Assembly: GCF_000336775.1 (NCBI RefSeq) | Contig: NZ_AOLJ01000018.1 | Coordinates: forward strand, 37,553-101,552 | Source: Haloferax gibbonsii ATCC 33959 | GTDB lineage: Archaea > Halobacteriota > Halobacteria > Halobacteriales > Haloferacaceae | Direction of reading: 5' to 3' | Length of the DNA: 64,000 bases | The notes under the pieces: generated by a model | Told to the model about the DNA's origin: nothing | Seen by the model: only the letters and a program-made list of their open reading frames with translations | Databases searched by the model: none | Translations under genes and position numbers: made by a program | Shown here: positions 1 to 9,510 of the stretch, piece by piece | How the letters are laid out: every line of letters begins with the position of its first letter | How positions within the stretch are numbered: the first letter of the stretch is position 1

Positions 1-1
1 C

Positions 2-457
2 ACGTCTCGGCCGGTCGCCCCCGAAGACGCCCGCAAGCGGAGTCGCCTCCTCGACGGCGACGACTCGGCGTTCGCGTCGACGCTCCGCCCGTACCTCAGC
101 GACGGCGAGAGCTACGTCTCGCGGGTCAGCGACCGACCGATTTTCGACGCGGTGAAGTCCGCGTGCTCGCGGTCCGACCGGCAGGACCACCTCGTGCTCA
201 TCACCGACGACTCGGCGAGAGTCGAGACCTACGAGGCGGTCGTCGTCGCGTCCAAGCGGAGCAGCCAGACGAGCGTCTTCCTCACGCCGACGACGTTCTT
301 CGACGACGCCGCCGGGGGCGCGGGCGACACCGCCGGGGTCGTCGCCTTCGAGGAGTTCCGAAAGCGCCTCGAACGGCTCCCGAACGTCACCGCCTACGAA
401 GTCGCCCCGAAGAGCGCGATGAACCTGGCTGCGGACCGCGCCACCACAGCGGAGTGA
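2..457 (+). CDS. C-terminal part of a DUF58-like (MoxR-associated) protein, 5' end outside window
   Basis: The reading frame is open from the window edge to a TGA at 455-457, so only the last ~150 residues are visible. They hold a Rossmann-like segment (LVLITDD near the middle, then SVFLTPTTFF) and a short helical tail, as in the end of haloarchaeal DUF58 proteins, which carry a von Willebrand A-like fold. The next gene starts 6 nt later, and a MoxR ATPase lies just downstream on the other strand; DUF58 proteins are usual MoxR partners. The family call rests on this partial sequence and on context. Confidence 0.6.
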   Translation, partial: TSRPVAPEDARKRSRLLDGDDSAFASTLRPYLSDGESYVSRVSDRPIFDAVKSACSRSDRQDHLVLITDDSARVETYEAVVVASKRSSQTSVFLTPTTFFDDAAGGAGDTAGVVAFEEFRKRLERLPNVTAYEVAPKSAMNLAADRATTAE

Positions 458-463
458 ACACCG

Positions 464-976
464 ATGGAGACACCTGTGAACCAGAGCGAACGGACGATTC
501 GAACCGTGTTGGACGCGAACGAACTCACCCCGATGGACGTGGTCGGCGTCCTCTGTGTCACGCTCGTGGCGGGGCTGACGAGCGGGCTGTGGGGCGTCGC
601 CGCCGGCGTCCTCGTCCTCGCCGTCGCGGCGGCGACGACGGGACCGCTCGCGTTCGTCGTCGCCCAACTGACCGCCGTCTCGCTCTTCGGAGACGCGAGC
701 CTCGTCGCGCTCGGTGGCGCGCAGCTCGCGGCGTTCCCGCTCCTCGCGAGCGCGGCGTGCGCGTGGCCGCCGAACCGGTCGCGACTCGCTCGGCTGGCGG
801 CGGGGTACGTCCTCGCGCTCGGGGTGGCGTGGGCGCTCTGGACGTCGTTCCGGTGGGCGTGGCAGGCCGCGCTGGTCGCCGTCGTCCTCGCGGCGGCGGT
901 CGCCTACGGGCTTCACCGCTACGAGCGCGTCGCGCTCGGCCTCGTGAGCGCGCCGGACGCGGGGGCGGAGCGATGA
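464..976 (+). CDS. Small polytopic membrane protein of the MoxR/DUF58 cluster
   Basis: The 170-residue product has a short cytoplasmic N-terminus followed by about four to five hydrophobic segments (roughly residues 25-75, 85-105, 112-135 and 137-155). I recognise no catalytic motif. The ATG lies 6 nt after the upstream stop, and its TGA overlaps the next ATG (ATGA at 973-976), so it is translationally coupled in an operon. Its role is unknown; membrane partners of this kind are common in MoxR/DUF58 clusters. Confidence 0.8.
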   Translation: METPVNQSERTIRTVLDANELTPMDVVGVLCVTLVAGLTSGLWGVAAGVLVLAVAAATTGPLAFVVAQLTAVSLFGDASLVALGGAQLAAFPLLASAACAWPPNRSRLARLAAGYVLALGVAWALWTSFRWAWQAALVAVVLAAAVAYGLHRYERVALGLVSAPDAGAER

Positions 977-1995
977 GCGCGGACAGTCCCTCGGACCGAC
1001 CCGACCGTGAGTTGGCGAACGGCGAGACCCGCGCCGTCGTTTCGGCCGCGAGCCGAGGCGACGGCGACGCCGGCCGGGACGACACCGACGAGGCGACCCC
1101 CGACCGCGTCGAAGTCGCCGACCTCCGGCGCGAGAACGTCCGACTCAGACAGCGCTACGAGGCGCTTCGAAGGGGTCGGTACCGACAGACCGCGACCGCG
1201 CTGGCCGCGCTGGGCGTCGCCGGCCTCCTCGGCGGTGCGGTCTTTCCGCCCGTCCGGGAGACGCTCGTCGTCCTCGGCGCTATCGGGCTGTTCGCCGCCG
1301 CGGTGACGCGGTATCTCAGCCCCGAGCGGTTCATCCCTGTCGGCGTCGGCTCGTCCGTGTTCGGCGCGCACGCGAGCAACCACGCCGCCGTCGTCGACGA
1401 ACTCGGCCTGCAGGACACGATGGTCTACGTCCCCGACGCCGACCGCGACGCCGTTCGGCTGTTCGTCCCGGAGCACCGCGGCTACGCGCTTCCCGACGCC
1501 GAGGCGCTCCGCGACACCTTCGTCGTCAGCGACGACGAACTGGCGCGCGGCGTCGCGTTCAACCCCAGCGGCGGCGGCCTGTTCGACGAGTTCGAGCGGA
1601 GCCTCGACGGCCCGCTCGGCGGCGACCCCGAGACGCTCGCCCGACAGGCGACCGACGCCCTCGTGGAACTGTTCGAACTCGCCGAGACCGCGACCGCCGA
1701 GGCTGACGCCGACGACGGTCGCCTGACGGTCCGCGTGGAGGACTGCCGGTTCGGGTCGGCCGAGACGTTCGACACGCCCGTCGCGTCGTTCGTCGCCGTC
1801 GCCGTCGCCCGCGGCCTCGGCGCGCCGGTCGTCGCCGAGGTCGCCGCCGGCGAGGAGATGGACTTCGCCGTCACCTGCCGGTGGGACGTCGAAGACGACG
1901 AGGAAATCGAGTCGTCCGCGGGCGCGGCGTCGGAGGTCGAGGGTGAGAGCGAAGAAGCAGAAGCGGAAACAGAAACAGAAGCCGACGAGCGGTAG
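973..1995 (+). CDS. Conserved haloarchaeal two-helix membrane protein
   Basis: The 340-residue product has an acidic disordered N-terminus, a short coiled-coil-like stretch (about residues 48-70), two adjacent transmembrane segments (about 73-92 and 95-113), then a soluble alpha/beta domain with a VGVGSSVF motif and a Glu-rich tail. The open frame extends upstream to 163, but the ATG at 973 is favoured because it overlaps the preceding stop as ATGA and upstream codons look like antisense of its neighbour. It completes the plus-strand operon and converges on moxR. Function unknown. Confidence 0.8.
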   Translation: MSADSPSDRPDRELANGETRAVVSAASRGDGDAGRDDTDEATPDRVEVADLRRENVRLRQRYEALRRGRYRQTATALAALGVAGLLGGAVFPPVRETLVVLGAIGLFAAAVTRYLSPERFIPVGVGSSVFGAHASNHAAVVDELGLQDTMVYVPDADRDAVRLFVPEHRGYALPDAEALRDTFVVSDDELARGVAFNPSGGGLFDEFERSLDGPLGGDPETLARQATDALVELFELAETATAEADADDGRLTVRVEDCRFGSAETFDTPVASFVAVAVARGLGAPVVAEVAAGEEMDFAVTCRWDVEDDEEIESSAGAASEVEGESEEAEAETETEADER

Positions 1996-2005
1996 CCGAC
2001 CGTCC

Positions 2006-2995
2006 TCAGTCGTCGTCGCCGGCGACGGAGGGCGTCGCCGACTCGTTGAGGTCGACTTCGGGCGTCGGAACGGTGTCGACGACCTCCTCGACGACCTCCC
2101 GCGGGTCGCGTCCGCTGATGTCCGCCTCGGTCCCGAGGACGAGGCGGTGCGACATGATGATGGGCGCGAGCCGCTTCACGTCGTCCGGAATCACGTAGTC
2201 GCGGCCGCGAATCGCCGCGGCGGCCTTGCCGGCCCGGAGGAACGCAAGCGACGCGCGGGGCGACGCGCCGAAGTCGACCGCGGCGTGCGTCCGCGTCGCG
2301 CCGACGAGGTCGAGGATGTAGTCGAACACCTTGTCGTCGACGTGCACGTCCGTGACGACCTGTCGGGCCTCCCCGATGTCGGCGTCGTCGATGACGTTCG
2401 AGATATCCGAGGGCTTGAGCGACGGCGAGCGGTCGAAGCGTTCGAGAATCTCCCGCTCGTCGGCCCGCTCGGGGATTTCGACGACGACCTTGAACTGGAA
2501 GCGGTCGCGCTGGGCCTCCGGGAGGTTGAACGTCCCCTCGTACTCGATGGGGTTCTGCGTGGCGACGACCATGAACGGATAGGGGAGTTTGAGCGTCTCG
2601 CCCTCGATGGTCACCTGTCCCTCTTCCATCGCTTCGAGGAGGGCTGACTGCGTCTTCGGCGTCGCCCGGTTTATCTCGTCGGCGAGGACGACGTTCGAGA
2701 AGACCGGCCCCCGCTGGAGTTCGAACTCGCCGAGGTTCTCGCGGTAGATGTGGGTGCCCGTGATGTCCGCCGGTAGCACGTCGGGCGTCATCTGAATCCG
2801 CTGGTAGTCGAGGTTCGCGGCGTGGGCGAACAGGTTGGCGATGGTCGTCTTGGCCACGCCAGGAACCCCTTCGAGGAGGACGTGCCCGTTCGTCAGCAAC
2901 GCGATGGTGAGCGCCTCTATCGCGTCTTCGTTCCCGACGAGGAGTTGCGACGTCTCGTCCAGGATGGCCTCGTAGACCTCTTCGGGAGCACTCAT
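2006..2995 (-). CDS. MoxR family AAA+ ATPase
   Basis: A 329-residue MoxR-type ATPase. Walker A is GVPGVAKT at about residues 43-50 and Walker B is VVLADE at about 102-107, followed by the MoxR helix NRATPKTQSALLEAMEE. Sensor 1 (VVATQNP) and the C-terminal lid domain with a conserved SPRA segment follow. Start chosen at MSAPEEVYEA because an alternative ATG nine codons upstream adds residues atypical of the family. MoxR proteins act as chaperone-like ATPases with DUF58/VWA partners; the partial DUF58-like gene on the opposite strand is a likely partner. It is last in the minus-strand group with 3110-4015 and 4016-4291. Confidence 0.93.
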   Translation of the reverse strand: MSAPEEVYEAILDETSQLLVGNEDAIEALTIALLTNGHVLLEGVPGVAKTTIANLFAHAANLDYQRIQMTPDVLPADITGTHIYRENLGEFELQRGPVFSNVVLADEINRATPKTQSALLEAMEEGQVTIEGETLKLPYPFMVVATQNPIEYEGTFNLPEAQRDRFQFKVVVEIPERADEREILERFDRSPSLKPSDISNVIDDADIGEARQVVTDVHVDDKVFDYILDLVGATRTHAAVDFGASPRASLAFLRAGKAAAAIRGRDYVIPDDVKRLAPIIMSHRLVLGTEADISGRDPREVVEEVVDTVPTPEVDLNESATPSVAGDDD

Positions 2996-3109
2996 ATACG
3001 AGACACTCAGGACGGCGACCACATATAACTGCGGTCTCGGTGCCCCGGCGAGCGAGCGGGCCAGACGAGTAGGCCGACAGCGCCGGACGACCGCGGTCGC
3101 GGCGACAGA

Positions 3110-4015
3110 CTACGAGCGCCGGCCGCGGCGGGCGACGAGCGCGACCGCGCCGACGACGAAGCCGCCGAACAGGAGTTGGAGTCCGCCGGAGCCCCGGAGC
3201 GCCCGGAGCGCGACCTGCAGCGGCGGGCGCTCCTCGGCGTGCGAGAAGTCCAACACGACGGTCGGCCGGTCGGCGACGAGCGCCTCGGCGAACGCCCGGT
3301 TGTCCGGCCGTTCGAGCATCGCGTTGATGAAGACGCTCGGGTCGCTCACGACGACCACGTCGCCCGCGCCGAGGCGCTCCGTGGTCACGACGGGGTGCGA
3401 ACGGAGCGTCTCGCTCTCGTCGAGTTCGCCGTCGTCGTCGCGGTCGAGATACGAGAAGTTCGACGAGCGGACGAGGACGGTGCTTTCGTTTTCGGTCACC
3501 GTCGCCGGGTGGTTCAGCGTGAGTTGCGTCACGTCGCGGGTCAGCGGGTCCGCGGCGACGCGCGTCGCCACCGGGAGCGCGCCGGATTTGTACTGGTGGC
3601 GGTCGTCGCGGAGCGGCGTCTGATTGATGCGTGCCGACGCGCCCAGTCGGCCGAGCAGGTCGTTGCCGTGGGGCCTGAAGTCGTCGGCGACGACGACGGT
3701 CCCGCCGGCCCGGACGAACGCCTCGATGCGGTCGGCCTCGGCGTCGGTGTAGCCCCGCTCCGGCGAGATGACGAACGCGACGGTGCCCGCGGGGTCGACC
3801 TCGCCGTACTCGGTGGTGTTGTAGACGACTTCGGTCTCGGCACCCGCGTCCGATGCGACCCCGCGGATGCCGGAGCCGCCGTCCCACGCGGCGTTGAACG
3901 CGCCGTAGGTGGACGAGGAGGTGCTCGCGCCGACGCCGACACCGAGGAGCATCGTGACGAGGAGCGCCGCGGCCAAGAGATGCGGGTAGCCGACCTCGCG
4001 GGAGCCGACGCGCAC
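3110..4015 (-). CDS. DUF4350-like membrane-anchored protein
   Basis: The 301-residue product starts with GTG. It has an N-terminal transmembrane helix (about residues 12-30), a large extracytoplasmic domain of GATase-like fold (motifs GTVAFVISPERG, AFVRAGGTVVVADD, GAGDVVVVSDPSVFIN) and a C-terminal helix (about 277-296) with a basic tail. This is the layout of DUF4350 proteins that accompany MoxR. The stop of the upstream gene (4016-4018) directly abuts this GTG, so the two are coupled. Molecular function is not established. Confidence 0.8.
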   Translation of the reverse strand: MRVGSREVGYPHLLAAALLVTMLLGVGVGASTSSSTYGAFNAAWDGGSGIRGVASDAGAETEVVYNTTEYGEVDPAGTVAFVISPERGYTDAEADRIEAFVRAGGTVVVADDFRPHGNDLLGRLGASARINQTPLRDDRHQYKSGALPVATRVAADPLTRDVTQLTLNHPATVTENESTVLVRSSNFSYLDRDDDGELDESETLRSHPVVTTERLGAGDVVVVSDPSVFINAMLERPDNRAFAEALVADRPTVVLDFSHAEERPPLQVALRALRGSGGLQLLFGGFVVGAVALVARRGRRS

Positions 4016-4291
4016 TCAGAACACCCCCGGCGGGAGGATGTCGAGGATGCGTCTGACCACGATGTAGCCGAAGGCGACGAGACCGCCGCCGATGAGCCAC
4101 AGGAGCCGTCGCCGCCACGCGGGCGTCACTGCGACCGGCGCGGTGAGTTCGACGACGACGAGGAAACCGATGAGAGACACGACGAAGACCAGCTCGTACG
4201 AAAGCGAGTCGAGGAGGACCAAGACGAGGGTCGCGCCGAGCATCCAGGCGAGCTGGGCGCGGATGAACCGCTCGCGTCGTGCCGTTGCCAT
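4016..4291 (-). CDS. Small three-helix membrane protein of the MoxR cluster
   Basis: The 91-residue protein has three hydrophobic stretches (about residues 13-31, 33-50 and 64-82) and a basic start. It is first in the minus-strand operon with the DUF4350-like gene and moxR. No recognisable motif; the context suggests it belongs to the same membrane complex. Confidence 0.75.
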   Translation of the reverse strand: MATARRERFIRAQLAWMLGATLVLVLLDSLSYELVFVVSLIGFLVVVELTAPVAVTPAWRRRLLWLIGGGLVAFGYIVVRRILDILPPGVF

Positions 4292-4410
4292 GTACGGTCG
4301 TGGACGGGGCGGGATAACTAAACTATCGCTTGTGGGGCCCGGTCAGGACGCGGGCGGTGTGAGGTGCGACCGTCGGTGACGCGCGTCGCGAGCGACACCG
4401 CGCTCGCCAG

Positions 4411-5259
4411 TCAATCGGAGCGGGTTCTCACCCAGAAACACAGCACGGCGGCGAGGAGCGAGCAGGCGGTGAGGAGTATCGACGGGCCGGGAACGGCCGT
4501 CTCAGTCGAGTCCGTCGAGCGCTCGGTGGTGGCTCGTGCGGTCTCGGCCTGTCCGTCCGTCGTTGCGCTCGCCGTCGATGACGACGACGTCGCGGGCGAA
4601 CTCGTGTTGTTCGCGTCCGTCCCGGAATCACCCATCGCCGAGACGGTCAACTCGCCACCTGTAGCGTCCGAGTCGGCATCGGAACCGCCGCCGCCGTCTT
4701 GCGACGACGAACTGTCATCGGCCGTATCTGCGTCCGCGGTCGTCGTGGCGTTCGAACTCACCTCGCCGACGGCGAGACTCCCGTTCTCGACGGCGTCGAT
4801 TCGGTAGCTGACACCCGCTTCGCTCCCGACGTCGGTCACGTTCACGCCGATTGGGGACGTCCCGTTCGCGCTGCCTTCGACGGTGACGGTCGCGATAGTG
4901 ACGGACCCCGACTGCGACGTGTCGATGAGCGCGCCGTAGAGGCGAACTCGCGAACGCCCGTCGTCGTACGTGACCTCGTTCAGGCCGGGGTCGGGAACGA
5001 ACGACGCGTTAGCGACGGACGCAATCGAACCGTTGACGCGGACGGTCACGTCGACCGCGCCAACCCCGCCGCCGTCGAGGCCGCGGACCACGAGGTCGTA
5101 GGTCGTCGTCGACCCCACGTCCGTCTCTTGGGACGCCGGCGTCACGACGACCGAAACGTCGTCCTGCGCTGCCGCCACCCCCACGGGGGCGACGGCGAGG
5201 CTGGAGCTGACGAGCACAAGCAGTCCGAGCGGGACGACGAGAGCCTGTCGAGTCGACAT
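4411..5259 (-). CDS. Secreted cohesin-like protein with C-terminal membrane anchor
   Basis: The 282-residue product has a signal peptide (about residues 1-31), a cohesin-like beta-sandwich (about 33-165; elements TYDLVVRGLDGGGVGAVDV and VTIATVTVEG), a Ser/Thr/Asp/Gly-rich linker (about 170-250) and a terminal hydrophobic helix with an Arg-containing tail. The anchor reads VPGPSILL rather than the PGF used by archaeosortase A, so it may be a variant or a plain membrane anchor. Start at MSTRQALVV was chosen because it places the signal peptide at the N-terminus. It is divergent from the dockerin-bearing protease at 5502, a likely partner. Cohesin assignment rests on shared pattern with four other proteins here. 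Confidence 0.78.
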   Translation of the reverse strand: MSTRQALVVPLGLLVLVSSSLAVAPVGVAAAQDDVSVVVTPASQETDVGSTTTYDLVVRGLDGGGVGAVDVTVRVNGSIASVANASFVPDPGLNEVTYDDGRSRVRLYGALIDTSQSGSVTIATVTVEGSANGTSPIGVNVTDVGSEAGVSYRIDAVENGSLAVGEVSSNATTTADADTADDSSSSQDGGGGSDADSDATGGELTVSAMGDSGTDANNTSSPATSSSSTASATTDGQAETARATTERSTDSTETAVPGPSILLTACSLLAAVLCFWVRTRSD

Positions 5260-5501
5260 TCGAATTCGGTATCGGCGTGTTGAGAGTCGGACTACTTTTC
5301 TGTTCCGGGACCGGCGGTGAGCGGGACGCTGGGGTGCAGCCGTCGGCACGTAGTGTAATGTGAATATGCCTGTTACACTAGTCGGTCGACGAGTCGGTAC
5401 GACCGATGGATGTTTTAGGCTTGTAGCCGGGATGGACACTACCTATCGAGTAAGATGCTCGCCGTCACAGCCGTGTTCCCACCCAGACGACTCTCGAAGA
5501 G

Positions 5502-7706
5502 ATGATTCGAACGCAACGAGGGACACGGGCCGTCGTCGTCGGCATCGTGTTCTGTCTCCTCCTGAGCGCGGCGCTCGCGCCGGTTTCGGAAGCGACGCTC
5601 CCCACAACTGACGTCGACTCAGGAGGACCCGAACGCAGTACGACCGCGGCGACCGTCACCGACCCCGCGAATAACACGACCGCATCCGACAACGGAACGA
5701 CCGGGAGCGACGTTCTCTCGGGCGTCGCGGCGTACCGACTATCGCGCGCGGAGTCGGACGAACTCGTCCCGGTAATCCTCGTCTTCGACGACCAGTCGCG
5801 CGAGTCACGCGACGGGGGCGGTCGCAACGACACGACGGCGCGCGCACAAATCAGAGCGACGACCAACCGGACGCAGTCCGACGTGCGCGAATTCCTCGAC
5901 GCTCGGCGGGCGAACGGGACCGTTGCGGACGTGAAACCGTTCTGGACTCGAAACGCGCTCGCCGTCGAGGCGACGCCCGCTGTCGTGCGGACGCTCGGCG
6001 GGATGCCGAACGTGTCCGCGATTCACTACGACAGGCCGATTTACGCGACGGGGTCGGTCGCGCCGAGCGTCGCCGCGTATCTGGACTCGCTGTCCGCGTA
6101 CGGCGAGACGGTCCGACCGGACAGCGTTCAGCGCGCGACGAGCGGAACGGAGTCGTGGAGCGTCAAATCGGTCGGTGCCGACGACGTACAGGCGCGCGGA
6201 ATCACCGGTTCGGGCGCGAACGTCAGCGTCATCGACAGCGGCATCGACGACAGCCACCCGGCGCTCCGCGGGCAGGTCGTTCGGTGGCAGGACTTCGTCG
6301 GCGACTCGTCGGAGCCGTTCGACCCGTGGGGCCACGGCACGCACGTCGCGGGGACGGTCGCCGGTCGGGCGGACGCCAAGAAAGCAGTCGGTGTCGCACC
6401 CGGAGCGCAACTGTTCGGCGCGCGCGCCCTCAACGCCGACGGACAGGGCAGTATGTCGGACGTGATGGCGGCGATGGAGTGGAGCGCCGAGAACCACGCG
6501 GACGTGGTCTCCGCGAGTCTCGGTGCTAGTCCGTTCCCGCTCGAGTACCGCGGGGAACGGGGGGTCCGGCCGAACGAGACCGGAACCGCGGACATCGAAC
6601 TCTACGCGAACGGCTCCGGCGTGTACCAGACCAACGCGAAGTACGACGGGTTCAAACCGGCGTACGTCTACGTGCTCGTCGAACCGACGCGGGTCGGCGG
6701 CGAGCAGATACAGAGCGACGAGCGACGCGCCGAGGTCATGCGGAACCTCTCGGTGACGCTTCGAGACCCCGCGGGCGAAACCCCGCTCAGAGGCGTCGAC
6801 GCGGGGTGGTGGTTCGCCGACGGGCGCGTGCCGGCACAAATCGCGTACCAGAGATTCACACCCCGGAACGGGACCGCAATCGAAACCCCCGGGAACTGGT
6901 CGCTCGACGTCGAGAACGACCACCCCGAGTCGGTGTCGTATCGGTACCGAACGACGGCGTACTACCCGTCGAACGGGAGCGACCAGTTCTCTCGGTACGT
7001 CGACTCGCTCGTGACGACGACGGACACGGTCGCGGTTATCTCGGCCGGCAACGCCGGGTTGCTCGGGAATCGCTCCGTGGCGAGCCCCGGCGCTTCGGCG
7101 GGGGCGATTACCGTCGGTGCGTCACGGCAGACAGCGTCCGACGTGACCTCGTTTTCGAGCCGCGGCCCGGTCGGGTTCGGGGCTGACCGGCGACCCGGCA
7201 TCGACCTCATCGCCCCCGGTGAGAACGTCACGTCCGCGTACTCGACGTCACAGACCGACGAGGCCGAACCGTACGTCACGCGCGACGGGACGTCGATGGC
7301 GGCCCCGCACGTGAGCGGCACGGTCGCGCTCCTTCTCGACGCGAACCCGAACGCGACTCGCGCCGACGTGACGCGGGTACTCCGGTCGACGGCGCGACCG
7401 CTCCCGCAGACAGCGCCGACCGTCGGCGCGGGAATGCTCGACACGCGGAGCGCGGTCAACGAAACGGCCGAGCTACCCCCCTCCGTGACGACCGAAACAA
7501 CGCCACCGACCGACCCCGACGGTGACGGCCGCTACGAGGACGTCAACGGAGACGGCAACGTAACGCTCGCCGACGTGCAGACGCTGTTCGCCCACCGCGA
7601 CGCCGGGACGGTCGAAGGCAGTCGGGAGGCGTTCGATTTCTCCGGGAACGGCCGCGTCAACGTCGCGGACGTACAGGCGCTGTTCGCAAAAATCCGAGAA
7701 AACTAG
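5502..7706 (+). CDS. Subtilisin-like (S8) secreted protease with C-terminal dockerin
   Basis: The 734-residue precursor has a signal peptide (about 1-31), an I9-like propeptide region (about 85-185) and a subtilase domain with the full triad: Asp245 in VSVIDSG, His278 in WGHGTHVAGT and Ser598 in GTSMAAPHVSG, plus oxyanion Asn517 in ISAGNAG. His to Asn spans about 240 residues, some 150 more than in subtilisin, so a beta-rich domain (about 343-505) is inserted in the catalytic domain. Residues 671-730 form a type I dockerin with two Ca-binding-like repeats (DVNGDGNVTLADVQ and FSGNGRVNVADVQ). It probably docks on a surface cohesin, such as the product of the divergent gene at 4411-5259. Confidence 0.93.
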   Translation: MIRTQRGTRAVVVGIVFCLLLSAALAPVSEATLPTTDVDSGGPERSTTAATVTDPANNTTASDNGTTGSDVLSGVAAYRLSRAESDELVPVILVFDDQSRESRDGGGRNDTTARAQIRATTNRTQSDVREFLDARRANGTVADVKPFWTRNALAVEATPAVVRTLGGMPNVSAIHYDRPIYATGSVAPSVAAYLDSLSAYGETVRPDSVQRATSGTESWSVKSVGADDVQARGITGSGANVSVIDSGIDDSHPALRGQVVRWQDFVGDSSEPFDPWGHGTHVAGTVAGRADAKKAVGVAPGAQLFGARALNADGQGSMSDVMAAMEWSAENHADVVSASLGASPFPLEYRGERGVRPNETGTADIELYANGSGVYQTNAKYDGFKPAYVYVLVEPTRVGGEQIQSDERRAEVMRNLSVTLRDPAGETPLRGVDAGWWFADGRVPAQIAYQRFTPRNGTAIETPGNWSLDVENDHPESVSYRYRTTAYYPSNGSDQFSRYVDSLVTTTDTVAVISAGNAGLLGNRSVASPGASAGAITVGASRQTASDVTSFSSRGPVGFGADRRPGIDLIAPGENVTSAYSTSQTDEAEPYVTRDGTSMAAPHVSGTVALLLDANPNATRADVTRVLRSTARPLPQTAPTVGAGMLDTRSAVNETAELPPSVTTETTPPTDPDGDGRYEDVNGDGNVTLADVQTLFAHRDAGTVEGSREAFDFSGNGRVNVADVQALFAKIREN

Positions 7707-7715
7707 CGGGGTCGG

Positions 7716-8741
7716 TCAGGACGATTCGGAACTCGGGTCGGTGACGTTTACCCAGAGGTGGACCGCTTGGGCGGCGTTTTCAGCCGTCGGCTCCGCGGGT
7801 GCCGTTCCCTCGTACAGGAGGTAGGTGAGTCGGAGCCGGTCGCCGGTCATCGTCGGCGTGACCGCGTGCTCGGTCCGCCACGTCGAGTCGGCTTCGACCG
7901 ACGGTCGATACCGCGTGAGAGACTCGCGTTCGAGGACCGTCGTGGTGTTGTTGGCGACCCGAACGCGCTGAAGCTGTGAGACGACGACGTAGTCGGTTTG
8001 CGTCCCCTCGTGGTTACCCACGGCAATCGTGAACGGCGTCGGCTCCCCCGCAGTGAGTTCCGTCGGGTAGTCCTCCGCGGTGAGTTGCCCGGACTGGTTC
8101 TCCGTCAGCACGTACACCTCGGAGAACGACTCCCCGGAGCCGGGGGCGGCGACCACGTATCCGCCCACTCCGACGGCGACCGCGAGGCAGAGTATCAATA
8201 CGACGGCGAACGCCGCGTCAGTCCGCGAATCGGACGAGAAGAGGGCCTGGCCGTCGGGAAGACTGGACCGGACCGTGACGCCGAACCGTTCGCTCTCGGG
8301 GAGGGCCGCCCGACGACGCGACGCGACGACCACGGCCGCGACCGTGAGGAGTCCGATGGAGACGACAATCGGAACGAGTCGAAGTCCCCACGGCGTGAAG
8401 TTGAGGAGCAGTCCGAGCGCCGAGACGAGGGCGATGCTCGTCCCGAACGAGAGCGCGACCCGCTCGATACCGTCGATTCCCGTCCAGTCACCCGTGTCGG
8501 CGTCTCCGTTCGCGGCGACCGACGGTCCCGACTCCGGGAACAGCGCGGCGATAACCGCGTAGCCGGGGACGAAAAGCACGAACGGGAGGCCGAGCACGAC
8601 CCGAAGCGGGGTGTCGCGGACGCCGGGGACGGTGACCGCACCGCAGGTGAGGACGACCGCCACCACGACCGCGAGCAGATCCGCGGGAGCGGTGCGAACC
8701 GAGCGCGGGACGAGAGATCGCCAGTCCGTATCGGAGGGCAT
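7716..8741 (-). CDS. DUF1616-like polytopic membrane protein
   Basis: The 341-residue protein has about four N-terminal transmembrane helices including LGLPFVLFVPGYAVIAALFP, the hallmark of DUF1616 proteins, one more helix near 185-205, then an extracytoplasmic beta domain with YVLTENQSG, the usual DUF1616 ectodomain start. DUF1616 genes often neighbour surface glycan or surface-protein genes in archaea; the biochemical role is not known. It converges on the protease gene with about 10 nt between stops. Confidence 0.85.
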   Translation of the reverse strand: MPSDTDWRSLVPRSVRTAPADLLAVVVAVVLTCGAVTVPGVRDTPLRVVLGLPFVLFVPGYAVIAALFPESGPSVAANGDADTGDWTGIDGIERVALSFGTSIALVSALGLLLNFTPWGLRLVPIVVSIGLLTVAAVVVASRRRAALPESERFGVTVRSSLPDGQALFSSDSRTDAAFAVVLILCLAVAVGVGGYVVAAPGSGESFSEVYVLTENQSGQLTAEDYPTELTAGEPTPFTIAVGNHEGTQTDYVVVSQLQRVRVANNTTTVLERESLTRYRPSVEADSTWRTEHAVTPTMTGDRLRLTYLLYEGTAPAEPTAENAAQAVHLWVNVTDPSSESS

Positions 8742-8847
8742 CGGCTATGGGTGCGACAAGGATTCACTAAAAGCGGTCGGTCTCACCGACTGCCGTGTCC
8801 GCGACCTCGGCGGTCCAGGCGTGAGACGAACCCGCCAGAACCAGTTA

Positions 8848-9333
8848 CTACGCGTCTTCCGCGCGCGAGAGTGTGTCCAGCACTTTGAGCGAGAGTTCGT
8901 TCGCAGAGATCTCACCGTCTTGGTAGTCGGCGAACCACGACGACTTCGCGTGCCACGTTCCGAAGCGAGACTCGGGGCTGTCCATGACGATTGCGTTCAG
9001 GCGCTCGGCCTCCCAGCCGTTTGCGACCCGATTGAAGAAGCCGCCGGCGATCGTGCCGATTTCCCCGCCGACTTCCTCGTACTGGTCTTCGTTCGAGACG
9101 TACGTGAGTTCCACCGCGTTCGCCGGCGGTTGCGGGAGGAGTTCGACGATGGAAATCTCCTCTTGTTGGAGGAACGACCGAAACTCGTCCGCCTGCTCGA
9201 CGAACGGGGAGGGCGTCTTCGTCGGGAGCGTCGTCGTCGACTGGGTCGACGCCTCCGTCTCGGACTCCTGTGCACAGCCGGCAGTTCCGACGACCATCGC
9301 AGAGAACGCAGTAAGGAACCGGCGCCTTCGCAT
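8848..9333 (-). CDS. Tat-exported lipoprotein, function unknown
   Basis: The 161-residue product begins MRRRRFLTAFSA and has a lipobox-like TAGCAQ, so it is a probable Tat lipoprotein with Cys20 at the mature N-terminus. A Ser/Thr linker precedes an alpha/beta domain of about 120 residues (LPQPPANAVELTYVSNEDQY). I do not recognise the domain. It lies divergently upstream of the large 9511 operon, separated by 177 nt. Confidence 0.8.
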   Translation of the reverse strand: MRRRRFLTAFSAMVVGTAGCAQESETEASTQSTTTLPTKTPSPFVEQADEFRSFLQQEEISIVELLPQPPANAVELTYVSNEDQYEEVGGEIGTIAGGFFNRVANGWEAERLNAIVMDSPESRFGTWHAKSSWFADYQDGEISANELSLKVLDTLSRAEDA

Positions 9334-9479
9334 ATGCTACTCACAAGACTACCCGCCTTCTTTAATCTGACCACGGCTCCGAAACGGTCTGACTGTTGTC
9401 GGTTTGAATGAGTGTCAATACAGCCGGACGGTATTATTCAGGACTATGATTCTGAATAAATCCATGGGTGATACAGAAG

Positions 9480-9488
9480 TATTTTATC
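9480..9488 (+). promoter_or_regulatory. TATA box of the thioester-dockerin-cohesin operon
   Basis: TATTTTATC sits about 27 nt before the ATG at 9511, the spacing expected for a leaderless haloarchaeal promoter. The surrounding 80 nt are markedly A+T-richer than the genes. Confidence 0.6.
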
Positions 9489-9510
9489 GCTCCTATCAGA
9501 TGAACATACC

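Noticed and set aside
1482..4118. 878-codon minus-strand frame across moxR and its neighbours
   Set aside because: Arg/Pro-rich translation out of frame with MoxR motifs; overlaps three well-supported genes.
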